Origin: Rhynchosporium graminicola
Taxonomy: Eukaryota; Ascomycota; Leotiomycetes; Helotiales; Ploettnerulaceae
Length of the DNA: 64,000 nucleotides
NCBI GenBank assembly: GCA_900074885.1
Contig: FJUW01000042.1
Coordinates: forward strand, 462,015-526,014
Direction of reading: 5' to 3'
The notes under the pieces are model-generated. The model made no database searches. It was not told the origin of the DNA and was given only the letters and a program-made list of their open reading frames with translations. The stretch's first letter is position 1, and the number at the start of each line of letters is the position of its first letter. The translations under genes and the position numbers were made by a program. Positions 34,620-44,938 of this stretch are shown piece after piece.

Positions 34620-34856
34620 TATTAAAAGGAATATCTCTATTCTTATATACTTATAAGGATAGGAGTAATATTTATAGAGGAATTAGATACTAGTAAGTTA
34701 GATTATTATCTTTATTAAGTAACTTAACTACTTAAGTATAACGAGACTATATCTATAATATATCTCAGATATTCTTTAATATCCGGGCCTATATACTAGC
34801 TCTAGTCCCGATTAGGTTACTACGTGATACTGCACTGAATACTAACTATTCTAATA
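34620..34856 (-). repeat. 5' LTR of element F (237 bp)
   Basis: Starts tattaaaagg and ends ctattctaata, directly followed by the target-site duplication GAAAC. Confidence 0.92.
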
Positions 34857-34861
34857 GAAAC

Positions 34862-36848
34862 TATATATTAGAATAGAATAAAGTAGTAGCTCGATTTTAA
34901 TACTAAGGGCTCCTAATAGTTATCTAATAAGAGTATAATTAATAAATAGATAGCTATTCGCTCTAGTATCGATTAAGCTATTTATAGAGACTCTTAGCTT
35001 ATTTATATTAATTATAGTTAGGTATATGAATTACTTACTTCTTATTAGGAAGTTAAGGTTAAGATTAGAGAGATTATACTTATATAGACCTAGAAAGGAG
35101 TTTTTACCTAGGCTTTATCGTTTCCTTTTAGTATTAGTCTAGATTCGAAAGGTATATCCTCTACTGCTTTCTTAGTTACTCTTTTCTCTTTCGGAAATTC
35201 GTCGATTAATTAAACTTTAGGCGAGTTAGGGTAATCTAGCTTAATATAACTAAGCTACCTATAGCTATAATACCTAAGGGGTTCTTTAGTCGAGGTAGAA
35301 GGGCGTTTTAGCGCGGAAGGAGTACTAGCCTATACTAGGGTAGAGGTATATACATATAGTATAAGAGTAGTTTATTAAGGGGCTAAGCTTAGGAACTAGT
35401 AAGGAGTAGAACTAATAGAGGTTATAGTAATAATAGTAAGCTTATAGTGCTATACCTAGGTAGTAGCTTTCTCAGGATAGATACGTTCTAAGTTATAGCG
35501 ATACTTAGTATTAAAAGAAAGTAAGGATCTAACTATAGAAGCGTAATCCTTATTCTATATTAATTTAATAATAAGAGTTAAAGCGTATAAGGATAATATA
35601 ATCTTATCTTATATATCAAAGAACTACTTTTTCTTTTTGACTTTACTTTAGATAGTAGCGCTTTGAAATCGACTACGAAACTTAGCGAAAGTCTCGCGGG
35701 TATAGCTAAGTTATTATATTTTTAAGTAATAGAAAGTATTATAGTAATTATCTTCTTCTAAACTAATAAGAAAGTTCTCCTCTAATAAGGAGATTATTTT
35801 ATTGCTAGTCTTAAACTCGTTAGCTAGGTACTAAGATATAAGATACTCTTTAGCTAACTTAGTAACTAGTCTCTATACGAGAATACGCTAGGAGAAGTCC
35901 GTAGAGTAGTAGTTAGCGTTTATAGCTAGCTAGTCTCGTATCGATACTCTCTATTAGAGGAAAGTAGAGTCTAATCTATTATCTAGGGGCAGGATCTTCT
36001 TAGTAAGATAAGACTTCCTAGGGCGTAACTCTACTAATTCAGCGCTAAGAGAGGGAGATAGTTTATTAGTTAAAATAGTATTCTCTCTCTCGGTACTAAG
36101 TATCGGAATAGAGTTTATTAGCTTATTAAACTCTAGAATACGCGGAGATTATAGTATTAGTTCTAGTAGGAGAGTCGAAGATAAGCGAGAGACTCTTATA
36201 AGGAACTTATCTTATATAGAGATTAGTCTATCTATAGTATCTTCTAAAGAGTTATTCTTTTCCTCTTAGTCTACTAATTATTATAAGAGGAAATAGATCA
36301 GGTTCGAGTTATCTATAGTAATAGGAGTACTTAGCGATTATACTCCTAGGGAATTTCGCTTTTATTTTCCTTTCCCTCTCGATTAGTACTTCCTTAATAA
36401 GGTATTAATATTCTTTAGTATAAGAGACGTTTAGAGTAAGAAAAGATATAATAGATTAGGTTCGGAGGTAGAGTAGAGAGAGTCGCGTTAAGTTCCCTTA
36501 GAAACGGAGGAGTCTTTAGTTTATTAGTTAAGAGCTATAATAGTAGCTTAAAAAGAAGTATATTAGGGCTATTTCGGCGGTAATACGTAGAAGTTAAAGT
36601 TCTAGGGTATTTATTATACTTTCTTTAAAATCTATCTATAATTCCTTTATACTAAGCAGGTTATTAAAAGAGCGTTAGCGAAGACCTCCTCTATTATACT
36701 ATTTGCGATAAGCTGAATTAAACTCTAATTTATAGCTATCCGAGAGATCTCTAGTATCTTAGCTATATACGAGTAGTTATCGAATAACTAATTTAGTAAT
36801 AGGATATTATAGTAAGCTATCTCCGGCTATCTTAATCTTTTTATTTAA
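34862..36848 (-). pseudogene. Gag and protease remnant of element E
   Basis: Reverse-strand counterpart of D 9050-11040. Protease region near 34,960, zinc knuckle near 35,225-35,280, Gag to about 36,400 and leader to 36848. The primer-binding region ending at 36848 (ctttttattta reversed) matches that of D. Heavily RIP-mutated. Confidence 0.8.
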
Positions 36849-36974
36849 TATAATAATATAAGACTCGAGGCAGTATATAAGTAAGAATAAAATAAGTAGA
36901 GAGACTAAGAGCGATCTTATATAGTTTACTACTAAGGAAATAAAAAGATAAGGAAAGAAGAAGAAGAGAGATAG
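36849..36974 (-). repeat. 5' LTR of element E, first piece
   Basis: Family 2 LTR in reverse orientation, interrupted after GATAG (36970-36974) by H2. Continues at 38839. Confidence 0.9.
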
Positions 36975-37176
36975 TGTAACGACATAAGACTCAAGGCGGT
37001 ATACAAGTAAGAATAAACAAGTAGGGAGGCTAAGAGCGATCTTATATAGTCTAGTACGAAGGAAACAGAAAGATATAGAGCTCTAAAGGAGTCTGCACCT
37101 TCTATATATATAAGGAGGGTATACCTAAGGCACCGATACTGGCCCGTATCTGCTACGTATACTATGCGCTATCATA
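36975..37176 (-). repeat. 3' LTR of element H2 (202 bp)
   Basis: Starts TGTAACGACATAAGACTC and ends GCTATCATA. Its U3 part (right side here) is specific to H, while its left part matches the family 2 LTR. Confidence 0.93.
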
Positions 37177-38631
37177 TTACCCCCTTCTAAGATAAAGGCT
37201 CGCCCTCGAGCCTTTAAAGGTAAATAAAAAACGAAAGAAAAGATAATTAAATTAAGTCGAATTCTAAATAAAATCCAAGTAATTATTAATCTAAAGCGTA
37301 AGACGCAAATCACTCCTTCTTCATCAAAAGCTTATGAAATTCGGTCTGATACTACTCCGTTTCGAGTCCGGAAAGGTAATAAGAAGCGAGTACTGAAATT
37401 ATCTCTTTAGTAGAGGAGAAAGGCGTAATTTCCGAGAGATACTATAGTTCTAAGTAATCTCTTATAAGGCTAGAAGTAGAGCTCTAGACTAGCGCTTTAC
37501 AGGTACGCGTAGTCGGGTATCAGTCTGAATTAACTTCTAGTCGGTCCTGAATAGAAGTACGCTATTAGCTAAAAGACAAGTTGATCCTTATATTAAGATT
37601 ATCGATACTTTTAGTTAATTGCGACTTATCGGAGGTCTATAAATTATTAATTAAAGAGCGTTTAAAGGTAGGTTCTATTAGTAATTATAATACTAAGTTT
37701 ACTAAAGGTCTAAGGTTTACCGAAGGTCTAGAGTTTATCGATTATACCTAAGTATGTAAAAACTCGGTAAATATCTATTCGATACGACTAATACTAATAG
37801 AAAGCTCCCGAGTAGTCGATTCTATTTGTAATTAATAGTCTTTAATCGATTGAAGTAATTCTATAGTAAGTACGGAATCAGAGGGGCTGCGAGAGTATTC
37901 CGGTGAAGCTATAGGAGCTAGCTAAGCTTTCTTAGGAGGTATAGTATTAGGTAAGCGAGGCTAAGCGAAAGTAATAGAATACTTAAAAGTTATAGAAGAA
38001 GCGAAAGTCGAAATCGAATTCTAAAGAAGCCGAAAGATTAAGAAGAGTTAGATATCTTCGTTAAGTAGATATAGAAAGTATTAAATTAAAAGTTCTAGTA
38101 GAAGGAGGTCGATTCTACTAAGAGGGATAAATTATACCGGGGTATAAGGATTACGAGTTGAATTCTGATAATTTCCGCTAAAGTAATAAGCTACTTTATC
38201 TTAGTCTAAAAGTAAGGTTTTTCGCTATTAGAGCTACTTTCGGAAGATTAAAGTCGGGTAAGGGGATAATAAATATTAAGGCTTATAGGGAAGTTTCTAC
38301 CTAAAATTCGTCTGCTATTTTACTTCGTACGCATAAAGGAACGAGTTTCGAAGTATCTGAGAGTGATTTCGTAGTAATACTAGTGCTTCTGAGGCTAAAT
38401 TACGTTCAAATTCCTAGCTATCTGAGAGATCTCTAGAATCTTAGCTCTTTTGAAAACTTAACTATCGAATTCGTAATTAATAGTACTAACTGTTTCTATA
38501 TAATTCCGAAAATCTAAGGTAAGTAGAGATAACTCAGCGAAGAGCTCTCTAGTAGTTATACGTGCGAATCGAGTTTTCTAAGTGAGATATTATTTAATAC
38601 TATCCCTAGTAGTCTTAATCTTTCTATTTAA

Positions 38632-38833
38632 TATAATAATATAAGATTTAAGGCGGTATATAAGTAAGAATAAATAAGTAGAGAGGCTAAGAGCGATCTT
38701 ATATAGTCTAGTACGAAGGAAACAGAAAGATAAAGAGCTCTAAAGGAGTCTGCACCTTCTATATATATAAGGATGGTATGCCTAAGGCACCGATACTGGC
38801 CCGTATCTGCCACGTATACCATGCGCTGTCACA
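38632..38833 (-). repeat. 5' LTR of element H2 (202 bp)
   Basis: Starts TATAATAATATAAG and ends GCGCTGTCACA. The primer-binding region lies to its left (ttaatctttctattta), complementary to the LTR sequence containing aaacagaaagat. Confidence 0.93.
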
Positions 38834-38838
38834 GATAG

Positions 38839-38981
38839 AGTATAAGGCACCTTATATATATATACCGGTACTAGTCTGATATTATACCGAATCGGATACT
38901 AGTTATGCCGGGATACCTATGAACTTAGGCCCTGGTATCTATCCTTCTTCTCATATGATATTCAGGTGAGCTGTCGTTATA
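38839..38981 (-). repeat. 5' LTR of element E, second piece
   Basis: Continues the family 2 LTR after H2 and ends CTGTCGTTATA at 38981. Together with 36849-36974 it gives about 269 bp. Confidence 0.9.
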
Positions 38982-39240
38982 AGAAGTTCAGGAGTTATAG
39001 ATTATAGAGTTAAGATATATAAGTATAAGGTCTTAAGGTAAGATAGAGATATTCTCTGTCTCGAAGGGGAGTTATCTAAAGGGAGTTTTAGGAGTATATA
39101 GCTTTCGAGATATATATTTACAGGTATTATATAGCGTATTATAGCCTAGTAAAGAGGTCTCGGGGGCGAGACTTATATGATAGTAGACTTATGATATCAC
39201 TAGATTTCCACCTAGCTAGTAGCGTATAGACCTCTCTCTT
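38982..39240. other. Transition from RIP block to normal sequence
   Basis: About 260 bp without recognisable element sequence but still with few CpA/TpG, especially at 38,982-39,150. Normal composition is reached by about 39,250. This fits spread of RIP into flanking unique DNA, or an unrecognised repeat remnant. Confidence 0.5.
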
Positions 39241-40189
39241 CTACAGATTACTCTCAAGGTTTCCAAACCTTCTCTAGAATAAAACTACGCTTTTCCAGAG
39301 CTTCTGTTCGCACACCTTTTCTCTTATGGCCTCATGCCTGTTTATTCGGAATCGTTTATTCAATTCCAAAGCAGAAAGCAGGGAGCGAATGATGACAGTT
39401 TGATGTATGAATCTATCCTACTCCTATCCTCAGACACTCCAAGTTTATGGCCACATCAAGACCCCGCGATATGCTTTTGTTCAAGATGGACCGAATAGGG
39501 GCGCACGTGAACAGTAGACTCAGCGGAGAACAGCTGTACTGATGCTCTCACCCACCGTATGCGAATTTGGCCAGGATCACCATCCTTTTGACCAATTTGC
39601 CTAGTTTGACTGAACTTAAATCGTTGATCGATATCTATATAGTTTAGCTAACTTAATAGGTCCGTTAATAAAACATTAATAGATTAGTAAAAGTTGATGG
39701 ATAAGCGAAGCTAGCTGGAGGGTGAAATGAGGAGGCGAACTTGAAAATAAATCATGTGTTAACGACCAGTTGAATATCAATATTGACTACATCTTAATCC
39801 AAGAGGTCACTCCCATAAGCCAAATTAAAATCTGATCGTCTAGATGGTCGAATATCATCTATTGTTCCCTCTACCTGTTCAACCTATTTAGGACTGCTTT
39901 CTTCACCTAATACAATGCCTTCGCTCAATATTGCAAATATCGGGAACTTTCCTGACAAGGACACGATTGACGCTCCCAGAGCCATGACGATGAAGCCGAC
40001 GATAGAGGGATCCGAGCTTGCGAAGGTCTCGAAAAGATAGCTGGCAACGGGTAAACTATGGCAGTCGAATTTTTACTATTTGGGGTATCCCTTTTTATCT
40101 TGAAAACCTAGCTCGTTTTAACATTGGGTCAAAATCGTATTAGTGGGCCAAAATCCGACTATTTCAGTGCAATCGGCATTTGGGGAGTG
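39241..40189. other. Intergenic region, no gene recognised
   Basis: Normal base composition. The only coding hint is a 41-codon frame at 39914-40039 (starts MPSLNIANIGNF) with no recognisable family. It could be a remnant of a gene start, but nothing downstream continues it. Confidence 0.4.
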
Positions 40190-41172
40190 GATCTGTTACC
40201 TCCGATACAGCACCTTCTCCCCCTGGCCAAGCGCACCTCCTACTAGCCAATTTTTCTTCAAGTTCAGCGATCAAATAAGGAATACGAATCGGAGACTCCG
40301 ATTCGTATACCGGAGCAAGTAGAATTCTGCTTCTGAATTATAGGTACTGCCATACTACTATAGCTCTCTATACATCTATCAATAAATAAATAATTCTAGT
40401 ATAAAAACTACTAAGCTTCTTTGATTCTGTATACTACTTGTATAGTATATGCTGTAATTATCTGACCTTTGACGTCTGTGCGTGGTACGAAAGGGGTGGA
40501 CAGTGGGTCTCGTCCAGCCTTATCTTCTGGCTTGACTCTTATGGAAATTCATAGAGAAATTTCTGGGAAAGTAGTTTGTTGATTAGAAGAATAACCCTGC
40601 TGCCTTACAGCGGTGGACGAGACCTACTGTCAACCCCCTTTCGTACTAGAATATTCTTCTTTACATAGGTAGTCAACCAAATCAACTAATGTAATTTTTT
40701 CAATCTCTTCCATCTTGAGTAGAATCTGGGCTACCTAGCACGGACAGGAATAGTAAGATAATTCCACCTCTGTACGAAGTAGTAAGTCTTATAATAATCA
40801 GCTATAGTAGCAGATACTACCAGATAGGGAGCAGGTTAGTGAGGCTACGAACTAACTACCCATGAAGTAATATATCGTTAAGTTTCATCAACACAAGGTG
40901 CTATTTATATAGTCGAAATAAGAGACACTACTTTTGATCTTTAGATTGGACTTTATTATTACTTAGAATTCAATTAATATTTATTACTAGAAGTTTTCTA
41001 TACTTCCCTTAGTAGTAGTAGTCTTTCTAAAATTTTCAAGTACTGAAAATTACTACCTGAAATCTTGAGATCATTTCCCAGCTGGAGTCTTCGTACGAAT
41101 TCGCCGAAATAATTAGCTAATGCGAGGTCCGATTGACCAATGGGAGAAATTGCTGAATCGGAGGTAACAGAT
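40190..41172. mobile_element. MITE-like element with about 50-bp imperfect terminal inverted repeats
   Basis: ATCTGTTACCTCCGAT at 40190-40205 is matched by its reverse complement at 41157-41172. The similarity continues inwards for about 50 bp at roughly three-quarters identity (CAGCA, TTCTCCC, TGG.CAA blocks). No transposase frame inside. Target-site duplication not resolved. It contains a second inverted-repeat element at 40485-40646 and a perfect 13-bp hairpin (40282-40294 / 40296-40308). It lies about 245 bp upstream of the regulator gene that starts at 41417. Confidence 0.55.
40485..40646. mobile_element. Small MITE with 32-bp terminal inverted repeats
   Basis: GTACGAAAGGGG...TCTCGTCCA at 40485-40516 is repeated in inverted form at 40614-40646, with one gap and two mismatches. 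The ends can be read as TA-flanked CGAAAGGGG, the pattern of Tc1/mariner-derived MITEs. Length about 160 bp, no ORF. Confidence 0.65.
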
Positions 41173-41416
41173 TAGAACAGATCCATAAGGCTGAGATGTG
41201 GGCGCGGCGCGATCCTGCAGATGAATGTGATTACAGTACGGCCGGCGAGTGAACAACAAGCGCAGATACTGTATCTAGCTTTCTGACGTCCAATGTCAAA
41301 ACATAACCTTTTCATTATGTTATCAGTTGTCATCTTCGCTATGTTGGGATCAGAATCCGGTGTAGGATCTTTATTAACCAAGTCGTTCTCGCAGGCTTCT
41401 CACAAAGGTTCTCCTT

Positions 41417-44284
41417 ATGTCTGCTATTGCAGACACCGATCAGGCTGGATCTGGCTCCCGCTTCGGCTCTAGCCCCAATGAAGCTCCCCGACCGGCAGAA
41501 CCATTGGCAGTAACTGATGGCAAGGCTCCGGAGAAGACAATATCGTGCACTTCTTGTCGGAAACGAAAGCTCAAATGTGACCGTGTCAAGCCAGCGTGCG
41601 GTACATGTTCGAGGCTGCGACATGACTGCGAATATCCCGAGCGGCGGAGGAACATGGGATCCAAGCGCCGCAACATGAAGGAGCTGGAAGCAAGACTTGG
41701 TATGATTAGTATATGCTATAATTTCTACATTGTGCCTGATAGTCAACAGTGGAAGTCGAAACGAGACTTGTGGCCGAGACGAAAGCTGTAGCGGCAGCAG
41801 GAGCAAACTCCACCACTACAGCACAAGCTAGTACCTCAATCGAAGCAGACTGGAATACACTCGGCATGGATTTGAATATGGGAATGGCTTTGGAAATGGA
41901 CATGGACATAAATACTGACCTCAACAACTCAACAATGCTGAATCCAGGATACGATATGCCATCCACTGGATACAATATACCATACGCAGAGCCACTTGCG
42001 GAAAATAACCAAAATTACCCTCAAGAACTTCTCGAACTTGGACTTGAGGAGCCTTTGCCTCCCCAAGAGATGATTGACGATCTGTACTGCCCTCTTTAGT
42101 TTTGTTAAAAATTGAATTGCTAAAATTGCTAGGCACCGTATTTATTTCGACAAAATTCATCCTAATATGCCCATGATACACAAAGGCCGATATTTTGCTT
42201 CCTTGGTCAAAGCACCGAAATCGAGACCTCCAATCTGTCTACGATACGCTATGTGGAGCATGGCTTGCTCTGTCTCAGACCAGTACCTGTGTCTGGAAGA
42301 TCTTATGGTCCGTTCTTGCCTTCTTCTTCAATGTTTGGAGACTTTCTTGAGACATGTCTTACCCTTTCCTCAATACGTCCTGTATTCGAGCAAGCAATCG
42401 CTGACTTCAGATTGCGGTAGTACGAACGTGCACGGCACTATCTGCAGGTAGCTGAAATGAAGGTGAGCATTCTCTCGATAGTCAACTTATGAAATGCTAA
42501 AGGTCTCAAGGCACATGGCGAATTATTTGTGACGGTATATCACACACAAGCGTGGTCAATCATTGCTATATTCGAGGCCAAGAAAGCCTACTTCTCACGC
42601 TCATGGATGAGCACAGGACGAGCGACACGTCTAGGTCAAATGCTCGGCTTACATCAACTCGATGCCACAGGATCTGCAGCTAAGCAGGTACTTTTACCAC
42701 CGCGTGATTGGACTGAGCTTGAAGAACGCCGACGTACCTTCTGGTCTGTTTTTTACGGTGATAGATGGTCAAGCTCCGGTACAGGATGGCCCATGTCGAT
42801 CAACGAGTCCGAGGTTTGCAAGATACTTCCCATTAAGCAACAGGACACTGACTTGGTTGTAGATCCGCACGAATCTCCCGGCGTCTGAGGAAGCCTTTGA
42901 GCTTGGGATAATGGAGAAAACCCCCGCTCTGGCCGAAGCACTTACTCCTGAGGGCGCTAGTAACATTTCTATCTTGGGGGGTCTTGTCTTGTCTGCTAGT
43001 CTATACGGGCACAATTTCGAGCATATTCACCGTGACGGTACCGATGAGAATCCCCATGATGTATCAAATGGCGAATTTTGGAAACGACATAGGAAAATGG
43101 ACAATGTATTATCTAATACTTTCATGTTTTTGCCCGACCACCTGAGGCTGCCTGCTGGCATTCGAAACATGAGGTGGGTCCCCTCCGATTTTAATTTACC
43201 CCTCCGAGCGTGTCCGAGAACCATTGAGACTGTACCCTTCTCCTCAGTCGAAATCAATTCCATTGACTCATCACTTAACTCTTAAAACTTTTCTGAACAG
43301 GCAGTACTGACTACGTGTCCCTCTATAGCATCGTGTTCATCCACATGAACCTCCACACTTCGACAATATGTTTACATCAAGCAGCTATAGTCACTGCACA
43401 GAAGCATAATGTAACAGACAGTATACTGCGGCAGAGTGAGGCACGCTGTCTTATGGCCGCTGAAGAGATTACAAACATCATGCGACTTGTTTGCCATGTC
43501 GATGTCTCTACTGTGAGCTGAAATTCTTCCTTGTTCCCGCAAAAGACTCTTACTAATTGTCTTGCAGATGAACTGCTGGGTGGGATTCTGCCTATACGTG
43601 GCAGCTGGTGTGTTTCTCAACGACCAGAGGTTTGGGAAGCCGAAGCCTCAAAACATTGTTAATATCGAATTCTTGTTAGCTGCAATGTGGGCAATCGGAT
43701 TCAAGCATACAGTTATCCGGTACTTTTCCGCTCAGCTCGAACTCGAAATCGAAGCAGCCGGTCTGAAGGCAGCCGGGAATTCAGGTGGCCCCATTCGTGT
43801 ACCCAGTACACCTATGGATGGGGTGGCCGGGATCTCATCAGAACGTGACGGGGTCCACGTGAGATTCTGCGCCAGTGGCAGCAACACCAGCGACTCCACT
43901 ACTAATGCAGGAATGACGTCCATGTGCGAAGAAAGCTCCAGCGCCGCAGGAAGTCCAAAAAATGCGCAGCCGTTTTGGACTCTTAAGGATCCAGTCATGG
44001 CTGGAGTGATCATCAAACCAGCCGAGCAGCAGAAGGCATCTGTAAACGTTGAGGCCAGCCCATCTGTGGGAAATAGCAAATCGCCTCCGACACCACTACC
44101 TCATCGAATGGCGAGTACGCCGGCTCAAGCTAATCTTACCGGAATGGACTCATGGGACGAACGAAACCCATTCACGACTCCTGGCGTGCGGGTGCCTACG
44201 GCAAATAACTTTGGCTTGGCTGAAGGTGTTGAGTCATTTCTGCAGAATAATGGATGGGACAATGGTCCTAGCTCGGTTCCCTGA
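41417..44284 (+). CDS. Zn2Cys6 transcription factor with fungal-specific regulatory domain
   Basis: Proposed model of eight exons: 41417-41699, 41750-42083, 42133-42307, 42421-42462, 42511-42813, 42863-43173, 43329-43512, 43568-44284 (2,349 nt, 782 residues, no internal stop). The N-terminus has a complete Zn2Cys6 cluster at residues about 44-72 (CTSCRKRKLKC...CGTCSRLRHDC), followed by a short linker that may form the dimerisation coil. The middle matches the fungal_trans domain (MPMIHKGRYF, RATRLGQMLGLHQLD, ERRRTFWSVFYGDRW). The C-terminal 200 residues are low-complexity and Ser/Thr/Pro-rich, a likely activation region. Acts in the nucleus; target genes cannot be deduced. Intron 3 (113 nt, donor gtccgt) and intron 6 (155 nt) are the least certain joints. 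Two MITE-like elements lie just upstream. Confidence 0.88.
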
Positions 44285-44938
44285 AATCCCATGCTCACAC
44301 GCCCAATTTGGACGACGTTACCCCATGGAGCAGCTTACTCGAATCGAGCTGTTCGTTGCATATCCCGAAAGACAGATACATCTCGTCATCCCACCGTTGA
44401 TGTCTCCTTTGTCGAATCGTTTCCGCTACTACTCTTGGATCGTCGGATACCATCACCAGCTTTACATGTGCCCCCCTATCAATTGAAGGATAATCCAGAT
44501 CCCATCCCAATCGTACGGCTTATCGCTGGGGCAAGCAGATTTAGAGGAGTTACTCTACTGAATACATTTAGACTGGGCCTGGGATTCAAGAGGCAGGAGT
44601 TATACAACGGCTTATATTTTGTATATTGGTAGCAGATGGCTGCTGATACGACACCCGTTCATGCATAGAGTAAATTTACTGGCATAACTGCTTACGCTAG
44701 ATGGTAGAGAACCACTTATTTTCTCGAACCTAATTACAAAGATTCTCGTGACATTAGCATTGAGTGAGAGTCGTGAGATACGAGTCGGCACAGAAAGACG
44801 CTCCAGCATATAACCGGTAGCACTCTATGTATTTACTAAGAAATATTGGATTCAAAAGGTTGATAAATGAAAGTAACAGCTCTCTAACATAGTACAGTAA
44901 TATGAGTAGTACAACAGCATGAAGTCATCGATAATGAC
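44285..44938. other. Intergenic, convergent gene ends
   Basis: Lies between the 3' ends of the intact regulator (+) and the broken regulator (-). Small ORFs on both strands show no family resemblance. No repeats seen. Confidence 0.6.

Larger units (their letters stand above)
26879..34856 (-). mobile_element. Element F: Ty1/Copia element, internally deleted, host of G
   Basis: The 237-bp LTRs at 26879-27115 and 34620-34856 have TG...CA-type ends (TGTT...CTAACA, RIP-modified) and are flanked by a perfect 5-bp target-site duplication GAAAC (26874-26878 and 34857-34861). Only about 400 bp of the pol 3' end and about 380 bp of leader remain on either side of element G. Most of gag-pol is missing. 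Confidence 0.9.
36975..38833 (-). mobile_element. Element H2: complete non-autonomous LTR element
   Basis: 1,859 bp with two 202-bp LTRs (36975-37176 and 38632-38833), target-site duplication GATAG (36970-36974 and 38834-38838), a reversed polypurine tract just after the left LTR (ttacccccttct), and 1,455 bp of interior without gag or pol. It shares its interior with H. The small minus-strand frames at 37125-37313 and 38628-38822 overlap the LTRs and are not genes. Confidence 0.93.
21359..38981 (-). mobile_element. Element E: family 2 chromovirus (minus strand), host of F, G, H and H2
   Basis: Minus-strand copy of the D family. Its 3' LTR is at 21359-21622, 3' interior 21623-26873, 5' interior 34862-36848 and 5' LTR at 36849-36974 plus 38839-38981. 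It is split by the Copia element F (26879-34856, TSD GAAAC) and, in its 5' LTR, by H2 (36975-38833, TSD GATAG). Removing the nested elements leaves about 7.8 kb, in agreement with D. I found no clear target-site duplication for E itself. Confidence 0.9.
1..39240. other. RIP-mutated nested retrotransposon block
   Basis: The whole stretch is AT-rich, with TpA very common and CpA/TpG rare, while CpG is still present. Reading frames of retroelement proteins can be followed for kilobases, but they are interrupted by TAA/TAG exactly where Gln (CAA/CAG) or Trp (TGG) is expected. This is the known signature of repeat-induced point mutation in Pezizomycotina. Apart from short fragments there are no intact genes. 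The transition to normal base composition lies near 39,200-39,250. Confidence 0.95.

Noticed and set aside
37125..37313. 62-codon minus-strand ORF in H2
   Set aside because: It crosses the polypurine tract and the LTR border, so it cannot be a conserved gene.
1..39240. CRISPR array, rRNA or centromeric satellite as explanation for the AT-rich repeats
   Set aside because: Repeats resolve into LTR elements with protein homology; no short regularly spaced units are present.
39914..40039. 41-codon frame as a small gene
   Set aside because: Single short frame without homology, regulatory context or continuation; mentioned only as a possible remnant.
44296..44632. Extra exons after 44284 for the first regulator
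   Set aside because: The frame ends with a stop after a low-complexity tail, and no splice pair gives a meaningful continuation.
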